The notes under the pieces: generated by a model
What the model saw: the letters and a program-made list of their open reading frames with translations, nothing else
Database searches by the model: none
Told to the model about the DNA's origin: nothing
Part shown: in pieces, positions 8,966 through 17,259 of the stretch
Layout: each line of letters opens with the position of its first letter
Numbering within the stretch: the first letter of the stretch is position 1
DNA from: Sphingomonas jejuensis
GTDB taxonomy: Bacteria; Pseudomonadota; Alphaproteobacteria; Sphingomonadales; Sphingomonadaceae
Direction of reading: 5' to 3'
DNA: 64,000 bases
Assembly: GCF_011927695.1 (NCBI RefSeq)
Contig: NZ_JAATJE010000001.1
Span: 1,550,001-1,614,000, forward strand
Program-made: the position numbers and the translations under genes

Positions 8966-10300
8966 ATGTCCGCCGCCGCCCCGCCCTCGCCCGCGCGCTT
9001 TGCCATGTCCGGGCCGCTGTCCGGCCGCATCCGCACGCCGGGCGACAAGTCGATCAGCCACCGCGCCATCATGTTTTCCGCCCTTGCGGTCGGCACCAGC
9101 CGCATCGCCGGCCTGCTTGAGGGAGAGGATGTGCTCGCGACCGCCGCCGCCATGCGCGCGATGGGGGCGTCGATCGAACGGCAGGACGACGGCACCTGGC
9201 ATGTCGACGGCGTCGGCGTGGGCGGCCTGCTCCAGCCGCGCCAGGCGCTCGACATGGGCAATTCGGGAACCTCGACCCGGCTGCTGATGGGGCTGGTGGC
9301 GAGCCATGGCATCACCGCCACCTTCATCGGCGACGCGTCTCTGTCGGCCCGCCCCATGGCCCGCGTCATCGATCCGCTGTCCCTGATGGGCGCGGACATC
9401 GTCGCGAGCCCCGGCGGCCGCCTGCCGCTCTCCGTGCGCGGCCTCGTGCCCGCGGTTGCGCTCAGCTACCGCCTTCCCGTCGCCTCCGCGCAGGTCAAAT
9501 CGGCGCTGCTGCTGGCCGGGCTCAACACGCCCGGCGTGACCCGGGTGATCGAGCCCGTGCCCACGCGCGACCACAGCGAACGGATGCTGCGCGGCTTCGG
9601 CGCCGACCTGTCGGTCACCGAGGAGGATGGCGCCAGAGTGATCGTGCTCCGCGGCGAGGCGGAGCTCCAGCCGCAGGACATCGTGGTTCCGGGCGACCCG
9701 TCGTCCGCCGCCTTCTTCATCGTCGCCGCCTTGATCGTGCCCGGCTCCGACGTGGTGGTGGAAGGGGTCGGCCTCAATGCCACCCGCGCCGGGCTGATCC
9801 GCGTGCTCAAGGACATGGGCGCCGACATCAGCGCGGCGAACGAGCGCGCGGTCGGCGGCGAGCCCGTGGCGGACCTCCACATCCGTCACTCTCGCCTGAC
9901 CGGCATCGACGTGCCGCCCGAGGTCGCGCCGTCGATGATCGACGAGTTTCCGGCTTTTTTCGTGGCGGCCGCCTTTGCCACCGGCACCACCCGCACGTGC
10001 GGCTTGGAGGAGCTGCGGGTGAAGGAATCGGATCGGCTGGCAACCATGGCCGCCGCGCTGGTCGCTGCGGGCGCCGGGGTGCGCGAGACGGAGGATGGCC
10101 TCGTCATCGAAGGCACCAGTGGAGAGCCGCTGCCCGGCGGCGCGACCGTCGCCACGCGCCTCGACCACCGCATCGCCATGAGCATGGCGGTGGCGGGCCT
10201 CCACAGCCGCGCCGCGATCGAGATCGACGACATGGCGCCGGTCGCGACCAGCTTTCCCGCTTTCACCCGGCTGCTCGACTCGCTTAGAACAAGCACATGA
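8966..10300 (+). CDS. aroA: 3-phosphoshikimate 1-carboxyvinyltransferase (EPSP synthase)
   Basis: 444 residues from the ATG at 8966, which has AAGG five bases upstream; an in-frame ATG 51 nt earlier is possible but adds a non-conserved extension. Catalyses the sixth shikimate-pathway step, joining PEP to shikimate-3-phosphate. Conserved pieces: RTPGDKSISHRA (substrate Lys), MGNSGTSTRLLMG, VPGDPSSAAFFIVAAL, the catalytic Asp in MIDEFPAFFVAA, LRVKESDRL and DHRIAMSMAVAG. The spacing and length fit the class II enzymes of alphaproteobacteria. It overlaps cmk by 4 nt (ATGA), a common arrangement. Confidence 0.97.
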   Translation: MSAAAPPSPARFAMSGPLSGRIRTPGDKSISHRAIMFSALAVGTSRIAGLLEGEDVLATAAAMRAMGASIERQDDGTWHVDGVGVGGLLQPRQALDMGNSGTSTRLLMGLVASHGITATFIGDASLSARPMARVIDPLSLMGADIVASPGGRLPLSVRGLVPAVALSYRLPVASAQVKSALLLAGLNTPGVTRVIEPVPTRDHSERMLRGFGADLSVTEEDGARVIVLRGEAELQPQDIVVPGDPSSAAFFIVAALIVPGSDVVVEGVGLNATRAGLIRVLKDMGADISAANERAVGGEPVADLHIRHSRLTGIDVPPEVAPSMIDEFPAFFVAAAFATGTTRTCGLEELRVKESDRLATMAAALVAAGAGVRETEDGLVIEGTSGEPLPGGATVATRLDHRIAMSMAVAGLHSRAAIEIDDMAPVATSFPAFTRLLDSLRTST

Positions 10301-10929
10301 TCATCGCCGTTGACGGGCCCGCGGCGTCGGGCAAGGGCACCATCGCCCGCGCGCTGGCGCGCCACTACGCCCTGCCGCACCTCGACACCGGCCTCCTGTA
10401 CCGGGCGGTCGCCCGCCGCCTGCTCGACGACGGAAGCGATCCGGCGGACCAGGACGCCGCCGCAGCGGCCTGCGACTTCGACGATGCGCTGCTTGGCGAT
10501 CCGCGGTTGAAGGCGGACGATGCCGGCAAGGTCGCCTCCATCGTGTCCGCGCATCCGGCGGTGCGCGCCGCGCTGATCGAGCGGCAGAAGCGGTTCGCCC
10601 GGCAGGATGGCGGCGCGGTTCTGGACGGCCGCGACATCGGAACGGTGATCGCGCCGGATGCCGATGCCAAGCTGTTCGTGCGGGCAACATCGGCCATCCG
10701 CGCGCGCCGACGCCATGATGAGCTTCGCAAGGCCGGCTCCGCGCTCAGCTACGACCGGGTGCTCGCCGATCTGAAGGCCCGGGACCTGCGGGACACGACG
10801 CGCGCGGCCGCCCCGCTTCGTCAGGCGCCAGATGCCGTCGCGCTCGACACCAGCTTCCTGTCGGTTGAAAGCGCGATCAGCCACGCCATCGAGATCGTGG
10901 AACGCTGTCGCTCGGCAAAAATCCCCTAG
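10297..10929 (+). CDS. cmk: Cytidylate kinase
   Basis: 210 residues. Phosphorylates CMP and dCMP with ATP. The P-loop reads DGPAASGKGTIARALA at the N-terminus, followed by LDTGLLYRAVA, the insert region, VLDGRDIGTVIAPDAD and RARRRHDEL near the lid. It is translationally coupled to aroA (4 nt overlap), and its stop overlaps the convergent cytochrome b561 stop. rpsA follows on the same strand after that interposed gene, a variation on the usual cmk-rpsA neighbourhood. Confidence 0.96.
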   Translation: MIIAVDGPAASGKGTIARALARHYALPHLDTGLLYRAVARRLLDDGSDPADQDAAAAACDFDDALLGDPRLKADDAGKVASIVSAHPAVRAALIERQKRFARQDGGAVLDGRDIGTVIAPDADAKLFVRATSAIRARRRHDELRKAGSALSYDRVLADLKARDLRDTTRAAAPLRQAPDAVALDTSFLSVESAISHAIEIVERCRSAKIP

Positions 10930-11483
10930 CGGGGGTTGCGGACGCCGAAGGGCGGCATGCGGTTCGCCGCGGCCGTGCGATCCACGAACTGATGCTTCAG
11001 CGCCGCTGCCACATGGATGGCCAGCAGCACGAACGTCATCCAGACCATCAGGACATGCGCTGACTCCGCGGGGTCGTGCAGCCCCTGCCCCAGCGGCAGC
11101 AGCGGCAGGTCAAGCCCGCCCACCATCGACGTGCTGGTCGCTCCTTCCCGCGCGGCGCGCCCGGTGGAGACGGCCGCCCAGCCGGTCAGCGGCAGGCCGA
11201 TCAGCACGACGTAGAACAGCGCATGGTTCAGCCCGGCGGCGAACCGCTCCCAACCCGCCACCTCGCCGCTGAGCGACGGCGGCGGGTTCACCAGGCGCCA
11301 GACGAGGCGCGCCACGCTCAGCACCAGGATCAGAATCCCGATCGTCTTGTGCCAGTCGAACGCGTTCCCCTCCGACCGGTTGAAGCCCAGCCAGATCTGC
11401 CACAGCAGCAGAGCGGCGATCAGCCAGTGCAGCACCACCGCCACCATGTTGTAGCGTTCGGTTTTGTTCCGCAGCGCCGCCAT
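10926..11483 (-). CDS. Cytochrome b561 family protein
   Basis: 185 residues from the ATG at 11483, which lies six bases after GGGGAGG; the ATG at 11489 abuts that site, so I prefer the second. Four hydrophobic segments are visible: VVLHWLIAALLLWQIWLGF, IGILILVLSVARLVWRLV, LFYVVLIGLPLTGWAAVS and VLMVWMTFVLLAIHVAAALKHQF. His residues in VLHW, DWHK, ESAH and AIHV plus ALKH fit the di-haem b561 fold of the YceJ/CybB type. It moves electrons between quinones and an unidentified partner in the inner membrane. It sits convergent between cmk and rpsA. Confidence 0.87.
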   Translation of the reverse strand: MAALRNKTERYNMVAVVLHWLIAALLLWQIWLGFNRSEGNAFDWHKTIGILILVLSVARLVWRLVNPPPSLSGEVAGWERFAAGLNHALFYVVLIGLPLTGWAAVSTGRAAREGATSTSMVGGLDLPLLPLGQGLHDPAESAHVLMVWMTFVLLAIHVAAALKHQFVDRTAAANRMPPFGVRNPR

Positions 11484-11797
11484 GCTCATCCTCCCCGTGG
11501 GTTCGGACAGCTTGCCCGACCGGCGCGAACAATCAACGGCAAAGCTGCTTTCGCCCATGTTGTTGAATCCGTGGCGATGCGCTATGGCGCCGCCCATCCT
11601 GTGGGTCGGGCGACTCGCGGAGATCAGCGCAGACCAGGCCAGCTTCCCGTTCGGGCGGATGAGCACGGGCGCTTTTCGCCGTTTCAGCCCCCGACCGGCG
11701 GGATGTCGCGACCGGCACCCGGCCGCCGCGGCACCTTGGCCAAGACCGCCGGAGACAACCGGCTGGCCAGCAACGACGTGAAGGTTAGGAAATCCAT
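11484..11797. other. Intergenic region with candidate rpsA promoter and leader
   Basis: 314 nt between the divergent cytochrome b561 and rpsA starts. On the plus strand TTGTTG at 11560-11565 and TATGGC at 11583-11588 are 17 bp apart and could be the -35 and -10 of rpsA, giving a leader of about 200 nt. I found no clear conserved leader structure or small ORF with a good ribosome binding site. S1 autoregulates through its leader in E. coli, so a long leader would not be surprising. Confidence 0.35.
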
Positions 11798-13510
11798 TTG
11801 GCCACTGCGGCAAATCCCACCCGCGATGATTTCGCGGCGCTCCTCAACGAAACGCTTGGCGGCGAGAACGAGGCCTTTGAAGGCCGCGTCGTCAAGGGCA
11901 CCGTCACCGGCATCGAGAACGACCTGGCCGTCATCGACGTCGGCCTGAAGTCGGAAGGCCGCGTGCCGCTGCGCGAGTTTGCAGCGCCGGGCCAGAAGGC
12001 CGATCTGAAGGTTGGTGACGAGGTCGAGGTTTATGTCGACCGCGTGGAGAACATCCACGGCGAGGCGATGCTGTCGCGCGACCGCGCCCGCCGCGAGGCC
12101 GCCTGGGACAAGCTGGAAGCCGATTTCGCGCAGGAAAAGCGCGTCGAGGGCGTGATCTACGGCCGCGTGAAGGGCGGCTTCACCGTCGATCTGGGCGGTG
12201 CCGTAGCCTTCCTGCCCGGCAGCCAGGTGGACATCCGCCCCGTCCGCGACGTCACGCCGCTGATGGATCTGCCGCAGCCGTTCCAGATCCTGAAGATGGA
12301 TCGCCGTCGCGGCAACATCGTCGTGTCGCGCCGCGCGGTGCTGGAGGAAACCCGCGCCGAGCAGCGTTCGGGCCTGATCCAGTCGCTGGCCGAGGGCCAG
12401 GTGATCGACGGCGTCGTCAAGAACATCACCGACTACGGCGCCTTCGTCGACCTGGGCGGCATCGACGGGCTGCTGCACGTCACCGACCTCAGCTACAAGC
12501 GCGTCCAGCACCCGTCCGAGATGATCAACATCGGCGACACGGTGCGCGTGCAGATCATCCGCATCAACCGCGACACCCAGCGCATCTCGCTCGGCATGAA
12601 GCAGCTTGAGAGCGATCCGTGGGAGGGCGCGTCGGCCAAGTATCCGGTCGGTGCCAAGCTGTCGGGCCGCGTGACCAACATCACCGAATATGGTGCGTTC
12701 GTCGAGCTGGAAGCCGGCATCGAAGGCCTGGTCCACGTCTCGGAGATGAGCTGGACCAAGAAGAACGTCCACCCGGGCAAGATCGTGTCCACCAGCCAGG
12801 AAGTCGATGTCGTCATCCTGGAGGTCGACGAGGAGAAGCGCCGCATCTCGCTGGGTCTGAAGCAGGCTCAGGCGAACCCGTGGGAGCGCTTCGCGGACGA
12901 GCATCCGATCGGCTCCGTGGTCGAGGGCGAGGTCAAGAACGCCACCGAGTTCGGCCTGTTCATCGGCCTGGACGGCGACGTCGACGGCATGGTCCACATG
13001 TCGGACATCGCCTGGGGCGTGAATGGCGAGGATGCGCTCGGCCTGCACCACAAGGGCGAGACGGTGAAGGCCGTGGTGCTCGACATCGATCCGGACAAGG
13101 AGCGCATCTCGCTCGGCATGAAGCAGATCGAGCGCGGCGCGCCGGCGGTCGGCGGATCTGCCGGCGGCGGCGACCGGATGGGCAAGAACAGCATCCAGAC
13201 CGTCACCGTGCTCGAGGTGCGTGACGGCGGGCTTGAGGTTCAGGCCGGTGACGACGGCGCGACCGGCTTCATCAAGCGGTCCGACCTTGGCCGCGACCGT
13301 GACGAGCAGCGTCCGGAGCGCTTCCAGGTCGGCCAGAAGTTCGACGCCATGGTGATCGGCTTCGACCGCTCCAAGAAGCCGAACTTCTCCATCAAGGCGA
13401 TGCAGCTCGCCGAGGAGAAGCAGGCCGTGGCGCAGTATGGTTCGTCCGACTCGGGTGCGTCGCTCGGCGACATCCTGGGCGAGGCGCTCAAGGCGCGCGA
13501 AGGCCGCTGA
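11798..13510 (+). CDS. rpsA: 30S ribosomal protein S1
   Basis: 570 residues. Binds mRNA upstream of start codons and brings it to the 30S subunit. Six S1/OB repeats can be followed, for example [97 protein letters not shown] and a diverged sixth one. The start codon is TTG at 11798 (then GCC ACT GCG), with AGGA seven bases upstream; the first in-frame ATG is far inside repeat one. A strong terminator follows at 13521. Confidence 0.97.
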   Translation: MATAANPTRDDFAALLNETLGGENEAFEGRVVKGTVTGIENDLAVIDVGLKSEGRVPLREFAAPGQKADLKVGDEVEVYVDRVENIHGEAMLSRDRARREAAWDKLEADFAQEKRVEGVIYGRVKGGFTVDLGGAVAFLPGSQVDIRPVRDVTPLMDLPQPFQILKMDRRRGNIVVSRRAVLEETRAEQRSGLIQSLAEGQVIDGVVKNITDYGAFVDLGGIDGLLHVTDLSYKRVQHPSEMINIGDTVRVQIIRINRDTQRISLGMKQLESDPWEGASAKYPVGAKLSGRVTNITEYGAFVELEAGIEGLVHVSEMSWTKKNVHPGKIVSTSQEVDVVILEVDEEKRRISLGLKQAQANPWERFADEHPIGSVVEGEVKNATEFGLFIGLDGDVDGMVHMSDIAWGVNGEDALGLHHKGETVKAVVLDIDPDKERISLGMKQIERGAPAVGGSAGGGDRMGKNSIQTVTVLEVRDGGLEVQAGDDGATGFIKRSDLGRDRDEQRPERFQVGQKFDAMVIGFDRSKKPNFSIKAMQLAEEKQAVAQYGSSDSGASLGDILGEALKAREGR

Positions 13511-13520
13511 GCCGAAGGCA

Positions 13521-13557
13521 GGGTGCCGGCCGGCTGACTGGCCGGCACCCTCCTTTC
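13521..13557 (+). terminator. rpsA intrinsic terminator
   Basis: A perfect 11 bp stem GGGTGCCGGCC / GGCCGGCACCC with an 8 nt loop begins 10 nt after the rpsA stop and is followed by TCCTTTCC. The T run is interrupted but the stem is strong. Confidence 0.75.
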
Positions 13558-13701
13558 CGACGAAGTGAAGATCGACCGTCTCGACGCGGCGACCATCTTC
13601 GTTCAAGGGGATTGATGTGGATCAGCCGGGGGGCGCGTCCACGGAACGGTCTCGACAACGCAGGAACGTCGTCGCGCCGGCATGATCGGGGGAGAGTGTC
13701 C

Positions 13702-13980
13702 ATGATACGCTCGGAGCTTGTCCAACATCTGGCTGAACAGCATCCGGACCTTTCGGCGCGGGAAGTGGAGCGGATCGTCTCCATCTTCTTCGACGAGATC
13801 TCCGCCCGCCTCGTCGCGGGCGGACGCGTGGAGCTGCGCGGCTTCGGCGCCTTCTCGACCCGGGCCCGCGACGCGCGCACCGGTCGCAATCCGCGGACGG
13901 GTGAGACGGTTGACGTGGATGCCAAGCGCGTCCCTTACTTCAAGCCCGGCAAGGAAATGCGCGCCCGTCTCAACGTGTGA
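13702..13980 (+). CDS. ihfB: Integration host factor subunit beta
   Basis: 92 residues from the ATG at 13702, placed by the GGGGGAGAG ribosome binding site and by the [11 protein letters not shown] opening; the frame is open 90 nt upstream but that part is not conserved. The DNA-bending HU/IHF fold is recognisable: helices [21 protein letters not shown], then [15 protein letters not shown] and the minor-groove arm [20 protein letters not shown], ending with [10 protein letters not shown]. It would pair with IhfA, encoded elsewhere. Located between rpsA and tRNA-Leu as in other sphingomonads. Confidence 0.95.
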   Translation: MIRSELVQHLAEQHPDLSAREVERIVSIFFDEISARLVAGGRVELRGFGAFSTRARDARTGRNPRTGETVDVDAKRVPYFKPGKEMRARLNV

Positions 13981-14049
13981 GCCGCAGGCGCTCCGGCCGT
14001 CGATTGCATGGCGCCGTCCGCCTGGCTTGCCTATGGTGGGAGGGCTTCG

Positions 14050-14135
14050 GCGGACGTGGCGAAACCGGTAGACGCGGCGGACTTAAAATCCGCTTCTCGA
14101 GGAGAGTGCGGGTTCGAGTCCCGCCGTCCGCACCA
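14050..14135 (+). tRNA. tRNA-Leu (anticodon TAA)
   Basis: 86 nt including encoded CCA. Acceptor stem GCGGACG / CGTCCGC, anticodon stem GCGGA/TCCGC around loop CTTAAAA (anticodon TAA), a long variable arm TTCTCGAGGAGAG typical of class II tRNAs, and T arm GCGGGTTCGAGTCCCGC. The reverse complement of its 3' half is also read by the end of the GAF-protein frame. Confidence 0.96.
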
Positions 14136-14706
14136 TCCCTGCCCGACCATCCGTCGGCACCGCCTGGATGCGCTCGTCCTGCGGGGTCGCCCTCATGGCA
14201 GATCCGCCAGCGGCAAGCTTCACGATCTGCCGCGCCAGCTGGCGCAGCCGGCCTTCTTCTTCGTCTGACAGGCATTCGCGCGGCACCTTGCCCAGCACGC
14301 ACAGGGCGCCGCCTGCCCGACCATCCAGCATGATGAGGGGCGCCGCCGCATAGAAGCGGATCGCTGGATCGAAGATCACCGACGGATTCCCGGCAAAGCG
14401 GCTGTCCTCATGCGTGTCGGGCACGCAGAAGATCTCGTCGGGCGTGTTGATGGCGTGCGCGCAGAAGGACGTCGACCGCAGCGTCGTCAGGTTTTCGATC
14501 CCGATCGTCGCGACCAGACGCTGAAGCGCGCCATCGATGATGGACACGCCGACGATGGGCAGGCCCGTGCACAATGCCGCGGCCCACACGATGTTCTGGA
14601 TGGCCGGCATGGCGCCGACGTTCAGCAGCCCCGATGTCTCCAGGCTCCGCATGCGCGCCGCTTCATCGGTCGGGATCTCCGCCGGCACGTACACGTCGAA
14701 CGCCAT
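14083..14706 (-). CDS. GAF domain protein whose C-terminus runs antisense into tRNA-Leu
   Basis: 207 residues. A GAF domain spans about 25-165: EAARMRSLETSGLL, PIVGVSIIDGALQRLVATIG, STSFCAHAINTPDEIFCVPD and YAAAPLIMLDGRAGGALCVL. Standalone GAF proteins of this type usually sense small ligands or redox state; no output domain is visible. The start at 14706 has a GGAGGT site 8 nt upstream. The last ~17 codons (reading GLEPALSSRSGF at the end) are the antisense of tRNA-Leu, so the conserved protein probably ends near residue 190 and the tail is recruited by chance. A 6-1-6 dyad lies in the leader at 14721-14733. Confidence 0.75.
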   Translation of the reverse strand: MAFDVYVPAEIPTDEAARMRSLETSGLLNVGAMPAIQNIVWAAALCTGLPIVGVSIIDGALQRLVATIGIENLTTLRSTSFCAHAINTPDEIFCVPDTHEDSRFAGNPSVIFDPAIRFYAAAPLIMLDGRAGGALCVLGKVPRECLSDEEEGRLRQLARQIVKLAAGGSAMRATPQDERIQAVPTDGRAGMVRTAGLEPALSSRSGF

Positions 14707-15128
14707 GAAAATCCACCTCCGTTGCGGCGCAACGTCCTCGAACGCGGACTCTTGTGCAATAGCATGGATCGAGAGCGGACAAGATCTTATTCGACAAACG
14801 GGTCCTGCACTGCGGCGAAACCTGATGTAAGTTTCACTTAAATCCTCTGCGCTGCTCTCTTGGCTATTCGAGAACCTGACAATGTCGGCGAAAACAGCCG
14901 TTCGGTTTAGAAAGTCTTGCTCACTAGGCTTCCTCCTGATCAGTCCGCTTCGGACCTTTCCCGGGCAGGACGCGCGGTCGCGCCGGCTGAGCCGCTCCCC
15001 TCAACCGTCGTGACGACAGCGTTGGTGAAGCCCTCTCCATCTGTTCAGAAACTTGTTAGACGCTGTCTGTTAGGGACAACTTGAGGGACAACCCTTCCAC
15101 CACGATGCACTTGGGTTAAGGGCGGATC
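14707..15128. other. Intergenic region upstream of GAF and polysaccharide polymerase genes
   Basis: 422 nt, divergent. Lower GC than its surroundings, especially 14750-14900. It contains the dyad at 14721-14733 and, near the plus-strand gene, a direct repeat of AGGGACAAC (15072-15080 and 15084-15092). I see no tRNA, small ORF with a ribosome binding site, or clear terminator. It presumably holds the promoters of both flanking genes. Confidence 0.5.
14721..14733. promoter_or_regulatory. Perfect dyad GTTGCG-G-CGCAAC in the GAF gene leader
   Basis: A 13 bp inverted repeat with a single central base, 15 nt upstream of the GAF start codon and next to its GGAGGT ribosome binding site. It could be an operator or a small hairpin affecting translation. 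No family is assigned. Confidence 0.35.
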
Positions 15129-16709
15129 ATGCTGAGTCAGATCAAGAGCGTGGTGGTGGTCTTTGCCCTGTCGGGCATCGGCCTGTTCATTTTCTACAAT
15201 TGCCTGAAGCCGGCGACCCGCGCGGAGTTCGGCCGCGCGCCGATCGCCTTCGCGCTCGCCACGCCCGTCATCTTCTTCCTCGCGCCCGGCCTCTACGCCG
15301 TGCTCGCACTCAGCGCCCTCATGATCCCCATGCTCGCAAGGACGCCCGCTCAGGCGGCCGGCCTCTACGTCATGGGCGCGATGATGATGCCCAGCGTGAA
15401 CTTCAATCTGTCGGTCGCTGGCGCGTACATCACGAATGTCAGCACGCACCTCTTGTTCGGACTGTCGGCGATCCTCGTGACCATGTCGAAGGGCGACAAA
15501 CGGCTGAGCTCGCGCCCGTACGATCTGCCATTCCTTCTTCTGTTGTCCGCGATCGCCTTGATGACGCTGCGGGCCGACACCGCCACCGGCATGCTGCGCG
15601 GCGTGTTTTCGCTCACCGTATCGCTCATCATTCCCTATCTGGTGGTGAGCCGCGCCATCCGATCACGCGATGACGCCTCGCGGGTTCTTCTGCACCTCGC
15701 CTGTGCTGGCGTCGTCATCGGCATTGTCTTGATCTTCGAATCTGCGCGGCACTGGCCGCTTTATGCCGACCACATTCAAGCAACGACGGAGATCGCTGCA
15801 GCCTCCACGGCGAAGATGCGCGGCGGCATGCTGCGGGCGGCCGGGCCGGTCGGTGAGCCGATGCCGATGTCGGTCTACATGCTGGCCGGCACCATCGCAT
15901 GCCTTGCGACACGTGCCGCCTTCCGTTCTCCGATCCATTGGTTGGGGCTGGTCGGGATCGCTGCGTACGGCATGCTGATGCCGCAGTCGCGCAATGCCGT
16001 TTTGGGTCTGGCGATCGCCGTGACCGTCTACTTCCTCTATCGTGGACAATTCGCAACGCTGGCCAAGCTCGGCGTCGTCGGCGGCGGCCTGTATGCGGTG
16101 ATGCAGGTTGCGACGGGAAAGAACCCGATCCCCTTCATGTCAGAACCCGGCCTTGGTGGAGAGGATTACCGCACATCTCTCTTCTACCGCGGTATGGAGG
16201 AATTTTGGAAAAGCCCAATCATTGGTCGCCCCGTGGCTGCGGTCCTCGCGGACATGCAGGACATGGTCCAGGGCGAGGGCATTGTCGATTTCGTGAACGG
16301 CTATCTCTACATCGGCCTTCTGGCTGGCGGAATCGGCCTCGCGCTTTTCGCGGCCATGCTCTTCTTCGCCTACAGCCGGCTGTTGGCGGTCCGTAACAAG
16401 GTGATCCGGGATGCCGAGGTTTCTAGCCTGGTCGGGTTCCAGGTGGCCGGTCTGACGGCGATCGCGGTCATGCATGCCTTTATCGGAACCGAGAGCATCA
16501 TGTCCGTTCTGATCCTGCTCCTTTCCTATGTGGCGACTGCCAAGCTCGCGATGACAGCGCGTGACCTGAGCCCGCTTGTCGATGACGACGCCACGTCCAG
16601 CTCTCGTGAGGCGAGCACGCCGGCGGTGGCTGGCGGGATGCCGATCCGCGACCTGATTGCGCAGCCGCCGATGCGGGATATCGGCGGGCTGCCCAGCCTT
16701 CGGTCCTGA
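15129..16709 (+). CDS. O-antigen ligase/Wzy-like polytopic membrane protein
   Basis: 526 residues with about ten or more hydrophobic segments over residues 5-460, starting VVVVFALSGIGLFIFYNCL and including PVIFFLAPGLYAVLALSALM, SLIIPYLVVSRAI, AGVVIGIVLIFESARHW, GLVGIAAYGMLMPQSRNAVLG and LAGGIGLALFAAMLFFAYSR. The long periplasmic loop followed by QSRNAVLGLAIAVTVYFLYR resembles the Wzy_C region of O-antigen ligases and exopolysaccharide polymerases. The C-terminal 70 residues are soluble and Ser/Pro-rich. No glycosyltransferases are adjacent, so whether it polymerises exopolysaccharide or ligates to a lipid or protein cannot be told. Confidence 0.75.
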   Translation: MLSQIKSVVVVFALSGIGLFIFYNCLKPATRAEFGRAPIAFALATPVIFFLAPGLYAVLALSALMIPMLARTPAQAAGLYVMGAMMMPSVNFNLSVAGAYITNVSTHLLFGLSAILVTMSKGDKRLSSRPYDLPFLLLLSAIALMTLRADTATGMLRGVFSLTVSLIIPYLVVSRAIRSRDDASRVLLHLACAGVVIGIVLIFESARHWPLYADHIQATTEIAAASTAKMRGGMLRAAGPVGEPMPMSVYMLAGTIACLATRAAFRSPIHWLGLVGIAAYGMLMPQSRNAVLGLAIAVTVYFLYRGQFATLAKLGVVGGGLYAVMQVATGKNPIPFMSEPGLGGEDYRTSLFYRGMEEFWKSPIIGRPVAAVLADMQDMVQGEGIVDFVNGYLYIGLLAGGIGLALFAAMLFFAYSRLLAVRNKVIRDAEVSSLVGFQVAGLTAIAVMHAFIGTESIMSVLILLLSYVATAKLAMTARDLSPLVDDDATSSSREASTPAVAGGMPIRDLIAQPPMRDIGGLPSLRS

Positions 16710-16787
16710 TCTGATCGTCAGCAGCCTAGCGTTCTGCATCCCTTCTGCGTTCCTGACGTTCATTGCGCTCCAGGAACGGAGAAGAAC

Positions 16788-17204
16788 GTGGCGAACTTCA
16801 ACAAGGACATGGTGGAACTCGCGAAGGGCAACGACCTTTGGCAGAAGGAAGTCTACCGCGACGCCAAGCTGCAGATCGTTCTGATGAGCATTCCGGCTGG
16901 CGAGGAGATCGGCGTCGAGACCCATCCCGCCGACCAAGCGACCTTCATTGTCTCGGGCGAGGCGCAGATCAGCATCGACGGTCACGGCACGAAGGCTGGT
17001 CCCAACCACATGGTGGTCGTGCCCAAGGGGTCGAAGCACAACATCGTCGCCAAGGGATCAGATCCCTTGAAGCTCTTCTCCGTCTACACCCCGCCTGCCG
17101 AGCCGGAGGGCGCGGCTTTCCGGACCAAGGAAGAAGCGGAAGAGGCCGAGAAAGGCCTGCTCGAGAAGGCTGCCGACGCCGTGAAGGGCGCGATCAAGAG
17201 GTGA
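16788..17204 (+). CDS. Cupin domain protein
   Basis: 138 residues from a GTG at 16788, preceded by GGAACGGAGAAG. A single small-beta-barrel cupin occupies residues ~20-105: QIVLMSIPAGEEIGVETHPA, then ADQATFIVSGEAQISIDG and HMVVVPKGSKHNIVAKG, carrying His and Glu/Gln ligands for a metal. The C-terminal ~35 residues are a charged helix (FRTKEEAEEAEKGLLEKAAD). Small cupins of this shape include sugar isomerases, dioxygenases and binding proteins; the sequence does not choose. It lies 78 nt after the membrane protein on the same strand. Confidence 0.8.
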   Translation: MANFNKDMVELAKGNDLWQKEVYRDAKLQIVLMSIPAGEEIGVETHPADQATFIVSGEAQISIDGHGTKAGPNHMVVVPKGSKHNIVAKGSDPLKLFSVYTPPAEPEGAAFRTKEEAEEAEKGLLEKAADAVKGAIKR

Positions 17205-17259
17205 CGGCCTGGTTCGGCGCTGCGGCCGGAACCACGACCATCATGGCCGTCCCTCGCGA

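Noticed and set aside
11684-13606. 640-codon minus-strand frame opposite rpsA
   Set aside because: It only mirrors the S1 repeats as periodic Asp, Leu and Val patterns; no independent start signal.
15072-15092. Direct repeat of AGGGACAAC before the membrane protein gene
   Set aside because: Only two copies 12 bp apart, with no symmetry or match to a known regulator; noted in the intergenic entry but not called as an operator.
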